Shown: positions 1 through 7,378 of the stretch, piece by piece
Position numbering within the stretch: the stretch's first letter is position 1
How the letters are laid out: the number at the start of each line of letters is the position of its first letter
IMG/VR virus record: IMGVR_UViG_3300042535_000023
Coordinates: 1-64,000 of that record
Reading direction: 5' to 3' (one strand)
Origin: a virus
Length of the DNA: 64,000 bases
Made by a program: the position numbers and the translations under genes
The notes under the pieces: model-generated
The model's input: the letters and a program-made list of their open reading frames with translations, nothing else
Database searches by the model: none
What the model was told of the DNA's origin: nothing

Positions 1-182
1 GATTTTTTAATTTCTTTAATGGCTTCATTTAAATCACCTGTTAAATCATCTTTAACTTCATACAGCTCATCAGAAAGTTTATCCACACTTTCATCTAGTT
101 TAACTAAAGAGTTAAGAACATGTTGGTACCAAGTGCGTCTTAATACATCAACTTCGGAGTTGTCTTTGGCTTCGTCTGTCAA
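1..182 (-). CDS. Hypothetical protein, 3' end beyond the window
   Basis: The reading frame is open to base 1, so the C-terminus lies outside the window; 60 residues are visible. I place the start at TTG 180-182 because an AGGGGA ribosome binding site sits just upstream, inside the end of the preceding gene. The visible part is charged, with hydrophobic residues every three to four positions (for example VLNSLVKLDESVDKLSDEL), which suggests an amphipathic helix or coiled coil. I do not recognise a family. The tight coupling to the upstream gene suggests one transcript. Confidence 0.6.
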   Translation of the reverse strand, partial: MTDEAKDNSEVDVLRRTWYQHVLNSLVKLDESVDKLSDELYEVKDDLTGDLNEAIKEIKK

Positions 183-186
183 TTTA

Positions 187-384
187 TTAATCCCCTGGTG
201 TTAATTTATTTCCACAAAAAGGACAAAAATTAATGCTTACGCCATAATTGTGTATTTGATGGTGGCTACGTTCTTCAGTCAATTCGATCCAGGAAATTAC
301 CCAGCCATAAGTTTCATGCCATTTAAAAATACTTGGATTACTATCTTTAATTCCTAACCAATCCTCACAATCACAAAATACCAT
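187..384 (-). CDS. Small zinc-ribbon-like protein
   Basis: This 65-residue protein has a C-D-C pair near the N-terminus and a CPFCG knuckle near the C-terminus (about residues 54-58). That is half of a typical zinc ribbon, with the N-terminal cysteines as possible partners. It has an aromatic core with several tryptophans. The function is unknown. It lies downstream of a weak terminator hairpin and directly upstream of the gene that runs off the left edge. Its ribosome binding site is weak, so the start is less certain than most. Confidence 0.6.
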   Translation of the reverse strand: MVFCDCEDWLGIKDSNPSIFKWHETYGWVISWIELTEERSHHQIHNYGVSINFCPFCGNKLTPGD

Positions 385-402
385 AAAACACCAGAAAGTA
401 TA

Positions 403-420
403 GGGGCCTTGGTAGGCCCC
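403..420 (-). terminator. Probable weak intrinsic terminator
   Basis: A GGGGCC / GGCCCC inverted repeat with a six-base loop is followed on the minus strand by a T-rich stretch (TATACTTTCT). It lies 15 bases past the stop codon of the 161-residue gene. The T-tract is interrupted, so termination may be partial. Confidence 0.55.
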
Positions 421-435
421 TTACCTTTAATTTAA

Positions 436-921
436 TTATAGATTACGTGTTCCTGGAGGAGTATAACCGAACGGACCAGCAGTCCTGCCACCGAAAGTAG
501 ACCAACCCTCAGCTGGGAACTGTTTCGGGACGTTTGTGCCATCGTCAACAGAGTATCGGGTGTCAGTAACATCAAACTTAGGTGCGTCTGTGGCACTATT
601 TGACCTACGATTGCCCATCCCCATAATAGCAAATTCGTCATTACGGGTTCTCTTAACAGTTGAACCCCATACGAAAGGATTCTCAGAGTAGTCCCCTTCC
701 ATAACAAAAGGAGGAACTCCTGGATTCATAAGGGTATCTTTATCGGCGAAGCCCAAACTTGTTTGTGTATAGTCAGCAGAGCTTCTTACTCCACCAACCA
801 AAGCACCAAAATTAGACATACGCATACCAAAATTCCTACCTTGAGCTGTGATACCACCAGTCATCGTGTCGCCCAAACCAGTATGATTGATTTGAAAATT
901 ATCAAAATTATATACCGCCAT
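436..921 (-). CDS. Probable small virion or abundant phage protein, family unknown
   Basis: This 161-residue protein is rich in Gly, Asn, Phe and Thr and has no signal peptide, membrane segment or cysteine cluster. Its composition (for example MTGGITAQGRNFGMRMSNFG near the N-terminus and a Gly/Pro-rich C-terminus) resembles small structural or decoration proteins, but I recognise no family. It is the only gene here that has its own promoter (975-1003), a strong GAGGAG ribosome binding site and a hairpin terminator (403-420). That arrangement suggests a separately controlled, strongly expressed unit, which fits a structural role; this is inference. Confidence 0.75.
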   Translation of the reverse strand: MAVYNFDNFQINHTGLGDTMTGGITAQGRNFGMRMSNFGALVGGVRSSADYTQTSLGFADKDTLMNPGVPPFVMEGDYSENPFVWGSTVKRTRNDEFAIMGMGNRRSNSATDAPKFDVTDTRYSVDDGTNVPKQFPAEGWSTFGGRTAGPFGYTPPGTRNL

Positions 922-974
922 AGTTAATCTCCTCTTTTAATTTTTATAAGTTAAGTTACAAAACCTTTACTTAT

Positions 975-1003
975 ATTATAGGACACAAAATCAGATTTGT
1001 TAA
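975..1003 (-). promoter_or_regulatory. Sigma-70-type promoter for the 161-residue gene
   Basis: On the minus strand TTAACA (998-1003) and a perfect TATAAT (975-980) are separated by 17 bases, 54 bases before the start codon of the gene at 436-921. The 92-base intergenic gap is otherwise AT-rich and empty. Confidence 0.8.
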
Positions 1004-1013
1004 ATTTTTATTT

Positions 1014-1292
1014 TTAAATTTCTTCTATTCCTAATTCATCCTGAATTATTTGTGCCATTAGAAATGGGTGCTCAACAAATAGACTTCTTTTCTTCTCTGA
1101 ATAATACTTAATCATATCATTGATTTTCTCATGTATTTCATCCTCAATTTCTTGATCGACAGTCAAGTTAATTACTTTCTTGTTTAAGTCAATTTGCTTT
1201 ACTTCACCGCCAGCACCATCTACAAGCTCGTGGATTTCATTAAGCATTTTTGAATCAATTTTTTCATAAAGAACCCTCAATCTTTCTTGCAT
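1014..1292 (-). CDS. Hypothetical acidic helical protein
   Basis: The protein has 92 residues from ATG 1290-1292, chosen because a GTGAGGATAAAT ribosome binding site precedes it. A GTG at 1302-1304 in the same frame is possible but would sit on the stop of the upstream gene. It is highly charged and helix-prone, has no cysteines and shows no recognised motif. The C-terminus is hydrophobic and acidic (QIIQDELGIEEI). Function unknown. Confidence 0.65.
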   Translation of the reverse strand: MQERLRVLYEKIDSKMLNEIHELVDGAGGEVKQIDLNKKVINLTVDQEIEDEIHEKINDMIKYYSEKKRSLFVEHPFLMAQIIQDELGIEEI

Positions 1293-1300
1293 ATTTATCC

Positions 1301-1517
1301 TCACTCTATTTCATTTTTTAAAATTAAGGCCCATGAAACGTCTTCATTTTGGGTATTAGTTGTTAAGGTAATGCTCTCTCTATCATTGCACATAGGACAC
1401 TGTAGCTCTAAAATAATATTTGCACTTTCTTTCATCGGGCGAAAAAAACATCGCCCTATAGTGCCACAATCACATTTGTAGGAAATACTTGTCATATTAT
1501 TTTGTAGTATTTGCATT
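1301..1517 (-). CDS. Small zinc-finger-like protein
   Basis: This 71-residue protein starts at ATG 1515-1517, which overlaps the TAA of the HNH gene (TAATG) and follows a GGGGGAA ribosome binding site; an in-frame ATG further upstream lies inside the HNH gene and is less likely. A CDCG pair and a CPMC pair about 29 residues later form a likely four-cysteine zinc site. It is probably translationally coupled to the HNH gene. Function unknown. Confidence 0.6.
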
Positions 1518-2469
1518 ATTTTCCCCCAACATCGCATTTTAATTCATTTAAGGTGCATCCAGGTAATTGATGAACTTCGTGATGGCAGTTAACGCATAGG
1601 GTTATGCCGTTGTCCACATCACAACTTTCTATGGGATTGTTAATTACTGGGTCGATGTGGTGGGCGTGAAGTTCCGTTTCAATGTTGCTCTCCTTATTTA
1701 TACCACATTTTTGGCAGGTCCAATTATCCCTTTCTAAAACCATCTTTCTAAATTGAGGTTGCATCTCACGGGAGGTTGCTGGGGCGTAGCCTTCTGGCCA
1801 CTCTGTTTTCCAAAAAATTGGGCACGCTTGTTTACAACCATCAGAACAATAAAATCTGGCCTGGCCGGCGCCGATAACACCCTCTATAGCTCTTATACGA
1901 TTTCTAACATGGGTTTGTTTTGGTACTAATATTTTATTACAATACAAACAATTTACCCCAAGTAAATATAAGTCGCCCTGTTGTATAATATGAACCTGCT
2001 CATACTTTTCAAGTTGATGTGCGTAGGTTTTATATAAAGGTAGATTTAATTTTTTAACTCCACCCTTATATGTAGGACTTCTTTCTCCAAATTTACTTTT
2101 CCAATAACAAACCGGGCACCCGTGGTTATTTATAAAAGTATCCCAAGCTATACTATGAATATTACTACATTTTTTACACCTGTATTCTAATTTTGTTTTA
2201 CTATTAATATACTCTGTGGAAAGTAACTCTAAATTCTTTTCAAAAAATTTTTGTTTAATAAAAATTAAAGTCGGTTTAACATCCTCATTATAACAATAAA
2301 AACACCCAGTATCCTTTTTAATATTATTAAAACTCATAGAGTGGCTATGCCCTCTATCACAAATAAAATCTAATTTAATATCACTACTAACATATTCTTT
2401 AGAAAGTAGTTTCCACCCTTTCTTTTCAAACTTCCCCTTTACAAACTCATATGTCAATTTTTTGCCCAT
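1516..2469 (-). CDS. HNH endonuclease with N-terminal zinc-binding repeats
   Basis: A 317-residue nuclease. The C-terminal third has a classic HNH (beta-beta-alpha metal) site: a CQKCG knuckle, then HAHHIDPV, an Asn-rich turn (DVDNGITLCVNCHHEVH) and a CVNC knuckle. The N-terminal half has two similar segments of about 65 residues (F..KG..LLS.EY..S..KL.F.C and the equivalent with LELLSTEYINSKTKLEY), each ending in a C-x-x-C pair, which look like duplicated zinc-binding DNA-recognition modules. Free-standing HNH genes in phages are often homing endonucleases. It stands between the ligase gene and small zinc-ribbon genes, and no interrupted target gene is visible. A defence or packaging role is also possible. 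Confidence 0.85.
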   Translation of the reverse strand: MGKKLTYEFVKGKFEKKGWKLLSKEYVSSDIKLDFICDRGHSHSMSFNNIKKDTGCFYCYNEDVKPTLIFIKQKFFEKNLELLSTEYINSKTKLEYRCKKCSNIHSIAWDTFINNHGCPVCYWKSKFGERSPTYKGGVKKLNLPLYKTYAHQLEKYEQVHIIQQGDLYLLGVNCLYCNKILVPKQTHVRNRIRAIEGVIGAGQARFYCSDGCKQACPIFWKTEWPEGYAPATSREMQPQFRKMVLERDNWTCQKCGINKESNIETELHAHHIDPVINNPIESCDVDNGITLCVNCHHEVHQLPGCTLNELKCDVGGK

Positions 2470-2481
2470 AATATCTCCAAC

Positions 2482-3732
2482 TTAAAGGTCAAGTCTAAGC
2501 CTCATCATTCTAGGAAAACGCATTCTCCCATTATTTCCAAATTTTTGGTGCCTTATCTCCACAATTTTATCAATCAAATCATTTTTATCTTTATAAGTTC
2601 TTCTAAATTTTAAATCAAAGCCTGATCCTACTTTACATTCTATCCCGTTATTTTGCTCAACAACTAAAGCCAGTAACATTTCCTCAGTAAACATCCTACC
2701 ATTTTCTATCACAGGGAAATTTCCTACCACAATATTTTTTATAACACAGTCCGACTCTATTTCCTCAGAGTTGTAATTAAGGTTCCTTTTTAACTTTACT
2801 ATAGCATCCGAACGTTTGAAGTCATAGGATTTCTTGGGATCGCGTAGCATGCATCCTTCATATCCCATATCAAAATAATCACTCAGAACTTCATAAACAT
2901 GCTCATTACTTATGACTCTTTGTTCCACAGGTTTTATAAACTTTGTTTCTTCAATAGTCCAATTAGCTACTACTATTGATTTATTTTTCTGAGATAAGAA
3001 GTCTTCTGCTTGCCCAACTACAAATACGTGGTATTCAATACCTTCGGCATCTCCAGACGTAAAACTCATTACCGGACCTTGAATATCTTCAAACTTTAGC
3101 CCGTGTTTGTAGAGCTCGCCATCAAAGAATGTATATCCATACTTATTATAAAGAAATTCTAAATCTTCTTTAATATAATCTACCGTAACAAACTCATGGC
3201 CCTTTCTTGATAACATTTTCCAACTTCCATCCAATCTTAAAGCAATATTTCTAAGACCATCGAGCTTAGGGGACACTATCCACTTAGAATTCTTATATTT
3301 TTTATCTGGTGAATAGGTGTTTGCCAGCTGCACTTCAAAAATTGGAAAAATTCCTGGGTATGCTTCTAAAATTAGTTTGGAACTTATACCGCTCTGCCAA
3401 CTTTTATTAAGGATACCAACTACTAAATCTTGTGATCCCTTATCAAGTAAGGCCAACAGTTCTAAAACCCTACTCTTATTCTGCTTTGGTGATAAACAGC
3501 CCAAGCAGTCTACTATTACTGAAGTTACTTTATTATAAATTTCTTCGAAGCTAAAAGGTCCTGGTTCAGGAATATCTTGCTCTTTAATTTTAATATGATA
3601 CATAGCAAAAGGGTTGTACGTGCTCTCAATTACCCATCTCAACATATCACTATCATGACTCAGCAGTATAGCTTGCTTTTCAGCAGGCTTAGACGTGCCT
3701 TTTATTTCTTTTAATAGTGTTGATAAACTCAT
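2482..3732 (-). CDS. ATP-dependent DNA ligase
   Basis: A 416-residue ligase that would seal nicks during phage replication and repair. Motif I KLDGLR has the adenylated lysine at residue 156, followed by FFDGELY (motif III), EGCMLRDP (motif IV) and IVKLK (motif V), then a C-terminal OB-like region. The architecture is the short phage/viral type without BRCT or zinc domains, and there is no NAD-dependent Ia domain. The start overlaps the stop of the upstream 51-residue gene, so the two are translationally coupled. Confidence 0.93.
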   Translation of the reverse strand: MSLSTLLKEIKGTSKPAEKQAILLSHDSDMLRWVIESTYNPFAMYHIKIKEQDIPEPGPFSFEEIYNKVTSVIVDCLGCLSPKQNKSRVLELLALLDKGSQDLVVGILNKSWQSGISSKLILEAYPGIFPIFEVQLANTYSPDKKYKNSKWIVSPKLDGLRNIALRLDGSWKMLSRKGHEFVTVDYIKEDLEFLYNKYGYTFFDGELYKHGLKFEDIQGPVMSFTSGDAEGIEYHVFVVGQAEDFLSQKNKSIVVANWTIEETKFIKPVEQRVISNEHVYEVLSDYFDMGYEGCMLRDPKKSYDFKRSDAIVKLKRNLNYNSEEIESDCVIKNIVVGNFPVIENGRMFTEEMLLALVVEQNNGIECKVGSGFDLKFRRTYKDKNDLIDKIVEIRHQKFGNNGRMRFPRMMRLRLDL

Positions 3733-3884
3733 TTTTTAAGTTCCTCATATCTTTTATAAATTGCTCTACGAAAATCCATATAATATCTGTCAATTAAGTA
3801 TTCAGGGTTTTCCATAACCAGGGTCAACAACCTATCTGAATCCATCTCACCTATCCATTCTATAAAATCGTCGTCATCACTCAT
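3729..3884 (-). CDS. Small acidic hypothetical protein
   Basis: A 51-residue open frame from ATG 3882-3884 to TGA 3729-3731. It overlaps the upstream stop and the downstream ligase start by a few bases each (ATGA type) and has a GGAGGTGAT ribosome binding site. It begins with MSDDDDFIEW and ends in a basic helix (RRAIYKRYEELKK). Exact packing between two real genes supports it as coding. Function unknown. Confidence 0.7.
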   Translation of the reverse strand: MSDDDDFIEWIGEMDSDRLLTLVMENPEYLIDRYYMDFRRAIYKRYEELKK

Positions 3885-4309
3885 TTAATCACCTCCAAAG
3901 TATCCCTTCTTCTCCAAATTGGTTTTATTTCTTCTAACTCTTCTGACGGAGGTGGCGGAGTATATGATTCCCTAATTGGCTCCCTACCTGCAGGCTCTAT
4001 TTCTTCCCTACTAAATAGATTTATAAACTTTTTACAGTCGCTACAATACACATCGTATATACTTGTCGTATGATATACACCAACCTCACGTGGATAGCCT
4101 ATAGGAACCCAATCTTTATGTATGCATGTCGTATCACCCACCATTACCGAAGAATCCCAAGGCTTTATACCTCTACTTTCTTCTTCGGGAGATACTAATC
4201 TACCAACTAAATTATCACATCCTCCAAAATGGCCACACTTTTTACAAATCCAACAACTGTGACAGCCTTCTTTGCTGTACTCTTTTTCTGGCTCTTTACA
4301 TTGGCACAT
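3881..4309 (-). CDS. Cysteine-rich zinc-binding protein with proline-rich tail
   Basis: A 142-residue protein. The first 35 residues contain C-x-C, C-x-x-C, C-x-x-C and another Cys (CHSCWICKKCGHFGGC), consistent with a zinc finger. A further C-x-x-C lies near residue 89 (YCSDCKK). The C-terminal 35 residues are rich in Pro and Glu (TPPPPSEELEE). Family unknown. It is one of a series of small zinc-ribbon proteins in this part of the genome. Confidence 0.7.
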   Translation of the reverse strand: MCQCKEPEKEYSKEGCHSCWICKKCGHFGGCDNLVGRLVSPEEESRGIKPWDSSVMVGDTTCIHKDWVPIGYPREVGVYHTTSIYDVYCSDCKKFINLFSREEIEPAGREPIRESYTPPPPSEELEEIKPIWRRRDTLEVIK

Positions 4310-4325
4310 TTTTTATAGCCTCAAA

Positions 4326-4529
4326 CTAAAATTTAGTAATAGAATTATATTCTTCTTTAACAGCTTTAACAGCCTTTTTTAGTTCCTCGAATGTTAAAAT
4401 TATTTCAGTCCCACCGTATCCATACCCCTGTCCTGCAACAAGTAAAGATATACCAACAGTTCTATCTTTTCCATCTTGAACACATACTATCTCTTGGTCT
4501 ACTATTGAATAATCGCTAAATATATCCAT
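4326..4529 (-). CDS. Hypothetical small protein
   Basis: A 67-residue protein with a beta-rich N-terminal half, a glycine stretch (AGQGYGYGGTE) and a C-terminal amphipathic helix. I recognise no family. It is the first gene downstream of the internal promoter at 4623-4651. Confidence 0.55.
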   Translation of the reverse strand: MDIFSDYSIVDQEIVCVQDGKDRTVGISLLVAGQGYGYGGTEIILTFEELKKAVKAVKEEYNSITKF

Positions 4530-4540
4530 AATTAAATCTC

Positions 4541-4876
4541 CTATACTAAAATTTTATGTAAAAAATATTTCGCGCTATAAAGGGATAACAAAAACTTATC
4601 GTTCCATTTAATAGTAACTCCTATTGTAACACGCCTATACTTTAATGTCAAGTAAATTAATATGCTGGTAATAATAACACAAGTTATATTGGTAATAAAT
4701 ACTGGTAAGTCTTTGATATAGTAACCGTAGTATGTATACCATAACTGGCCATGCAACACTATTAACCACATAATTAAACTTACTTCTTTGCTGGTTTTAC
4801 TTTTTATTAGCTTGTATATTTGGGGACAGCCAGATAAGGCCATACTAATTCCTACAAGTAGCATCCATGTTTTCAT
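4541..4876 (-). CDS. SemiSWEET / PQ-loop-like small membrane protein
   Basis: A 111-residue protein with three predicted membrane spans (about residues 3-20, 32-50 and 57-78) followed by a basic tail. It matches the single PQ-loop unit of bacterial SemiSWEET sugar transporters: a Pro-Gln pair at 18-19 (SGCPQIYKLIKSKTSKEVSL), a W..YYGYY segment ending span 2 and an Asn early in span 3 (ITNIT). SemiSWEETs dimerise in the inner membrane and move sugars down a gradient. It overlaps the upstream gene by four bases. It could instead bind another small solute, and I cannot show transport from sequence. Confidence 0.7.
   Translation of the reverse strand: MKTWMLLVGISMALSGCPQIYKLIKSKTSKEVSLIMWLIVLHGQLWYTYYGYYIKDLPVFITNITCVIITSILIYLTLKYRRVTIGVTIKWNDKFLLSLYSAKYFLHKILV
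4623..4651 (-). promoter_or_regulatory. Sigma-70-type promoter inside the SemiSWEET-like gene
   Basis: TTGACA (4646-4651), a 17-base spacer and TACAAT (4623-4628) on the minus strand. It lies about 95 bases upstream of the next start codon (4529). Confidence 0.65.
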
Positions 4877-5064
4877 TTTAATTCTCCATCATCTTTTATA
4901 ACCCCAGACCTTGTTAAAATAAAACTTGCGTCAAATATACCTCGTTCAAAATCTTCTACTTCCCACACCTTATCTTCAAGACTTTGTGGAGTTTCTTCCC
5001 CACGAAGTAAAGCTCCAGCAGCATAATCATAACCAGCTATGTATTGTTTTGAGTTGGCATTCAT
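4873..5064 (-). CDS. Hypothetical small acidic protein
   Basis: A 63-residue protein that overlaps both neighbours by four bases. The pattern YIAGYDYAAGALLRGEE followed by an acidic helix and FERGIFDASF resembles small helical phage proteins of unknown function. No motif assigns a role. Confidence 0.6.
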   Translation of the reverse strand: MNANSKQYIAGYDYAAGALLRGEETPQSLEDKVWEVEDFERGIFDASFILTRSGVIKDDGELK

Positions 5065-5246
5065 TTTGTTTTCCTCATATAATACATTAATGCTTCTGCG
5101 GCCAACAGTCTTTCATACTCAGTAAGAGTGACTGTAAAATCCTCATCCTTACCATATCTGTACAGTTTCTTCCAGGCAGAGTCTGCTGTATCAAGACGCT
5201 CTTTATGAAAATCTTCGCAATGCTTATGGTATTGTTCTGTATTCAT
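5061..5246 (-). CDS. Hypothetical small protein
   Basis: A 61-residue, charged, helix-prone protein (MNTEQYHKHCEDFHKERLDT at the start). It is the first gene after the internal promoter at 5303-5331 and is coupled by an ATGA overlap to the next gene. Family and function unknown. Confidence 0.6.
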   Translation of the reverse strand: MNTEQYHKHCEDFHKERLDTADSAWKKLYRYGKDEDFTVTLTEYERLLAAEALMYYMRKTK

Positions 5247-5247
5247 T

Positions 5248-6024
5248 TTAGTTCCTCGATAAATTATAAAAATCTAAAATATTAACCATCACTATATTTT
5301 CTACTATATCATATTTTGGATGTTCTGTCAATGGTGAGTTTGTATTTGCATCTTCTAGCCCCGCGAAAAGTTTTTCCGCCTCGGACTTTACCTGTTCTAA
5401 AGTCCATAAACCATTCTTAACTTCAAGAAACTTCTGCGCGTCTGGCCTAAAAACTACAAGCTCGCCAGTCTTTAAGAACTCTATCCCCATAGTTAGGAGC
5501 CTAAGACAGTGGGCAGCGTTCTTTAAATCATAACCATATTTTTCTACTATGGCCTTACGCTTAGCTCCCATGTAGCCTTCGTAAACTTGTCCCTGAGACA
5601 TTTTCTTTAACTGAGAAAATGCGTAACCTGCAAAACTTTCGTAGGCTAATTTAGAAGAAAAGGCTTTTCTATTCCTAATCAATCTTTTACCAAATAGGGT
5701 TTGCATTAAGTAGTGCTCTTCATTAATCCATAACATACTCAAAACATTTGGGTTAGACTTGAGCAATAAATTAACAAACTTACGAAGTTCATAGGACACG
5801 GTATCAAATCTGCCAACAAACTTATCTATTGACTTATCATACCTTCTACCAGCTCCAAGGCCTACATAATACTTTAGGGGAGCTATATAAATGGACATAA
5901 TATCTATATCATCGATAGAATTTGGGTCTGGGTTATGCATGCCATGGGCTATACTCCCTCTATAGCCTGATAGAATAGTATTATCTGGAAACACTTCTGA
6001 TGGTATATCTTTTAATTCTAACAT
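5248..6024 (-). CDS. RlaP-like nucleotidyltransferase
   Basis: A 258-residue protein with the polymerase-beta-type nucleotidyltransferase signature: a Gly-Ser motif (SGYRGSIAHGM, about residues 19-29) followed by a D-x-D metal pair (DDIDIMSIYI). The remainder is helical. This resembles the RlaP-type predicted nucleotidyltransferases associated with RNA repair, found in several large phages. The likely reaction is transfer of a nucleotide to an RNA or protein target; the substrate cannot be read from sequence. GGAGGATT precedes the start. Confidence 0.7.
   Translation of the reverse strand: MLELKDIPSEVFPDNTILSGYRGSIAHGMHNPDPNSIDDIDIMSIYIAPLKYYVGLGAGRRYDKSIDKFVGRFDTVSYELRKFVNLLLKSNPNVLSMLWINEEHYLMQTLFGKRLIRNRKAFSSKLAYESFAGYAFSQLKKMSQGQVYEGYMGAKRKAIVEKYGYDLKNAAHCLRLLTMGIEFLKTGELVVFRPDAQKFLEVKNGLWTLEQVKSEAEKLFAGLEDANTNSPLTEHPKYDIVENIVMVNILDFYNLSRN
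5303..5331 (-). promoter_or_regulatory. Sigma-70-type promoter inside the nucleotidyltransferase gene
   Basis: TTGACA (5326-5331), 17-base spacer, TATAGT (5303-5308) on the minus strand, 57 bases before the start codon at 5246. Confidence 0.7.
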
Positions 6025-6034
6025 TTTAATCCTC

Positions 6035-6649
6035 CTAAATATATTCCTTTACCCCGCCAAAAGTTTTTCTATGCAAAGGACTTGGCCCATGAAGTGCTAT
6101 TGCAATTCTATGCTCTTTAGTCCCGTATCCGTGGTGTTTTTCTAATGAATACTTATCATATTTCTTAGCAAGATCTTCTATAATAGTGTCACGAGTTACC
6201 TTAGCCAATACACTTGCTGCTGCTATAGAAAGAACTAATGAATCCCCTTTAATAACTTGTTCCTGAGGAGCCTCAATATTTTCTAACAATACTGGCCCAT
6301 CTACAAAGACATAATCATATTGTTTAAGATCGTAAAGAGCTAACTTCATAGCTAATTTTGCAGCCTCACGTACATTAATCTCCTCTATAATCTTATTATC
6401 AATTATACCTATACCACAATCACAAATTGTTAAAATATCTTTTGCTAACTCCTTCCTTTTTTCGGCCGAAAGCTTTTTTGAGTCATTTACTCTACCCAAA
6501 AAAGCTTTAGCAGCATAGAAAGGTATATGAACTGCCGCGGCCACTATTGGGCCAAACAATGACCCTTCTCCAACACAATCAGTCCCAGCTACATACTTAT
6601 ACCCTTTACTTATAACTGCCTTCTCAAAATCATAAGAGGGATAATTCAT
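6035..6649 (-). CDS. rnhB: Ribonuclease HII-like protein
   Basis: A 204-residue member of the RNase HII/HIII family, which removes ribonucleotides from DNA and RNA from RNA-DNA hybrids. The N-terminal motif reads AGTDCVGEGSLFGPIVAAAV (residues 21-40), with the first catalytic Asp at 24. Downstream are RVNDSKKL, YVFVDGP (third acid) and KVTRDTII (fourth acid), then KHHGYGTKEH. The usual D-E pair is D-C here: Cys25 replaces the normally conserved Glu, although Glu28 is three residues on. Activity may be changed. The gene has its own promoter (6774-6802) and a structured leader (6692-6750). Confidence 0.88.
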   Translation of the reverse strand: MNYPSYDFEKAVISKGYKYVAGTDCVGEGSLFGPIVAAAVHIPFYAAKAFLGRVNDSKKLSAEKRKELAKDILTICDCGIGIIDNKIIEEINVREAAKLAMKLALYDLKQYDYVFVDGPVLLENIEAPQEQVIKGDSLVLSIAAASVLAKVTRDTIIEDLAKKYDKYSLEKHHGYGTKEHRIAIALHGPSPLHRKTFGGVKEYI

Positions 6650-6691
6650 AAATTACTCCTTTTAAATACAAAAACTTATTAACAAATCACT

Positions 6692-6750
6692 TAAGTTGAC
6701 CGCGAGAAGCGCTGTTCAGTTTTCTGCCAAGCTGTGGGCGCGGCAACTTA
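6692..6750 (-). ncRNA. Structured RNA element in the rnhB leader
   Basis: A 59-base element forms a long stem: seven pairs (6744-6750 with 6692-6698) and five pairs (6739-6743 with 6700-6704), with a single unpaired base at 6699. An inner CAG-AAAA-CUG hairpin (6717-6726) sits in the loop. It lies about 24 bases after the predicted -10 box and 43 bases before the rnhB start. No T-run follows, so it is not a simple terminator. It could be a regulatory leader, an RNA-stability element or an independent small RNA. It is far more GC-rich than its surroundings. Confidence 0.6.
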
Positions 6751-6773
6751 GTTCTAAACGTTAATTTAAAACA

Positions 6774-6802
6774 ATTATATCATATTTGTGAACCAAAGCC
6801 AA
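6774..6802 (-). promoter_or_regulatory. rnhB: Sigma-70-type promoter upstream of rnhB leader
   Basis: TTGGCT (6797-6802), 17-base spacer, perfect TATAAT (6774-6779) on the minus strand, in the only 200-base gene-free stretch in this part of the window (6650-6849). Confidence 0.7.
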
Positions 6803-6849
6803 TAACTATCTGCAAATTTTTGTTAAATTCAAAAGTATATTATTGCACA

Positions 6850-7179
6850 TTACTCCGTAACTGTAGACCTAAATTGCGCCAAACAATCTGGGGCATCTAA
6901 AGAAACTGCTGGTGTAGCTACTCTATCTGCCATACGATCTGATTGTTTTGATAAAGCCTTCTTTAGTTTACTTACTGTTTTCTTACGTGTCCAATAATCA
7001 TCTGGTCGCATTGACGTTTGAACTTTTGGTCTTACGTTAACTTTTTCTGGCGCGAAAATAAAATCTTTACAAGCGCGAGACTTATTAACTTTAACTTTAC
7101 TATTTGGTTTAAGTCTACAAAAACTAGCATTTTCATAGGCACAAACTACACATTTAACTTTACCTTTAAAATCTTCCAT
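6850..7179 (-). CDS. Cysteine-containing basic hypothetical protein
   Basis: A 109-residue protein from ATG 7177-7179, chosen because AAGGAGAATTAAT precedes it; an in-frame ATG at 7203 overlaps the upstream gene. The N-terminal part has CVVC, then Cys at about 21 and 36 (FCRLK, RACKDF), which could bind zinc. The middle is very basic (RKKTVSKLKKALSKQSDR), suggesting nucleic acid contact. Function unknown. Confidence 0.62.
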   Translation of the reverse strand: MEDFKGKVKCVVCAYENASFCRLKPNSKVKVNKSRACKDFIFAPEKVNVRPKVQTSMRPDDYWTRKKTVSKLKKALSKQSDRMADRVATPAVSLDAPDCLAQFRSTVTE

Positions 7180-7192
7180 ATTAATTCTCCTT

Positions 7193-7378
7193 TTATTTAG
7201 CAACTATATTAAGCCAACACTCTTCTGGATGAAAATGGAGCCTTGTTAAATTAAGGCCCTCTAACTCTTTTTGAACTATAGGGAGCTGGACCATCTTCCA
7301 TCTGTTTCTTACCCAATCCTCACTTTCATCCGCTACGGAAACAATAAACTTATCATTTATAGACACCTTAATATCCAT
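7193..7378 (-). CDS. Hypothetical small protein
   Basis: A 61-residue protein with alternating beta-prone segments and a C-terminal HFHPEECWLNIV. The start overlaps the stop of the upstream zinc ribbon (TAATG), implying coupled translation. No family recognised. Confidence 0.6.
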   Translation of the reverse strand: MDIKVSINDKFIVSVADESEDWVRNRWKMVQLPIVQKELEGLNLTRLHFHPEECWLNIVAK

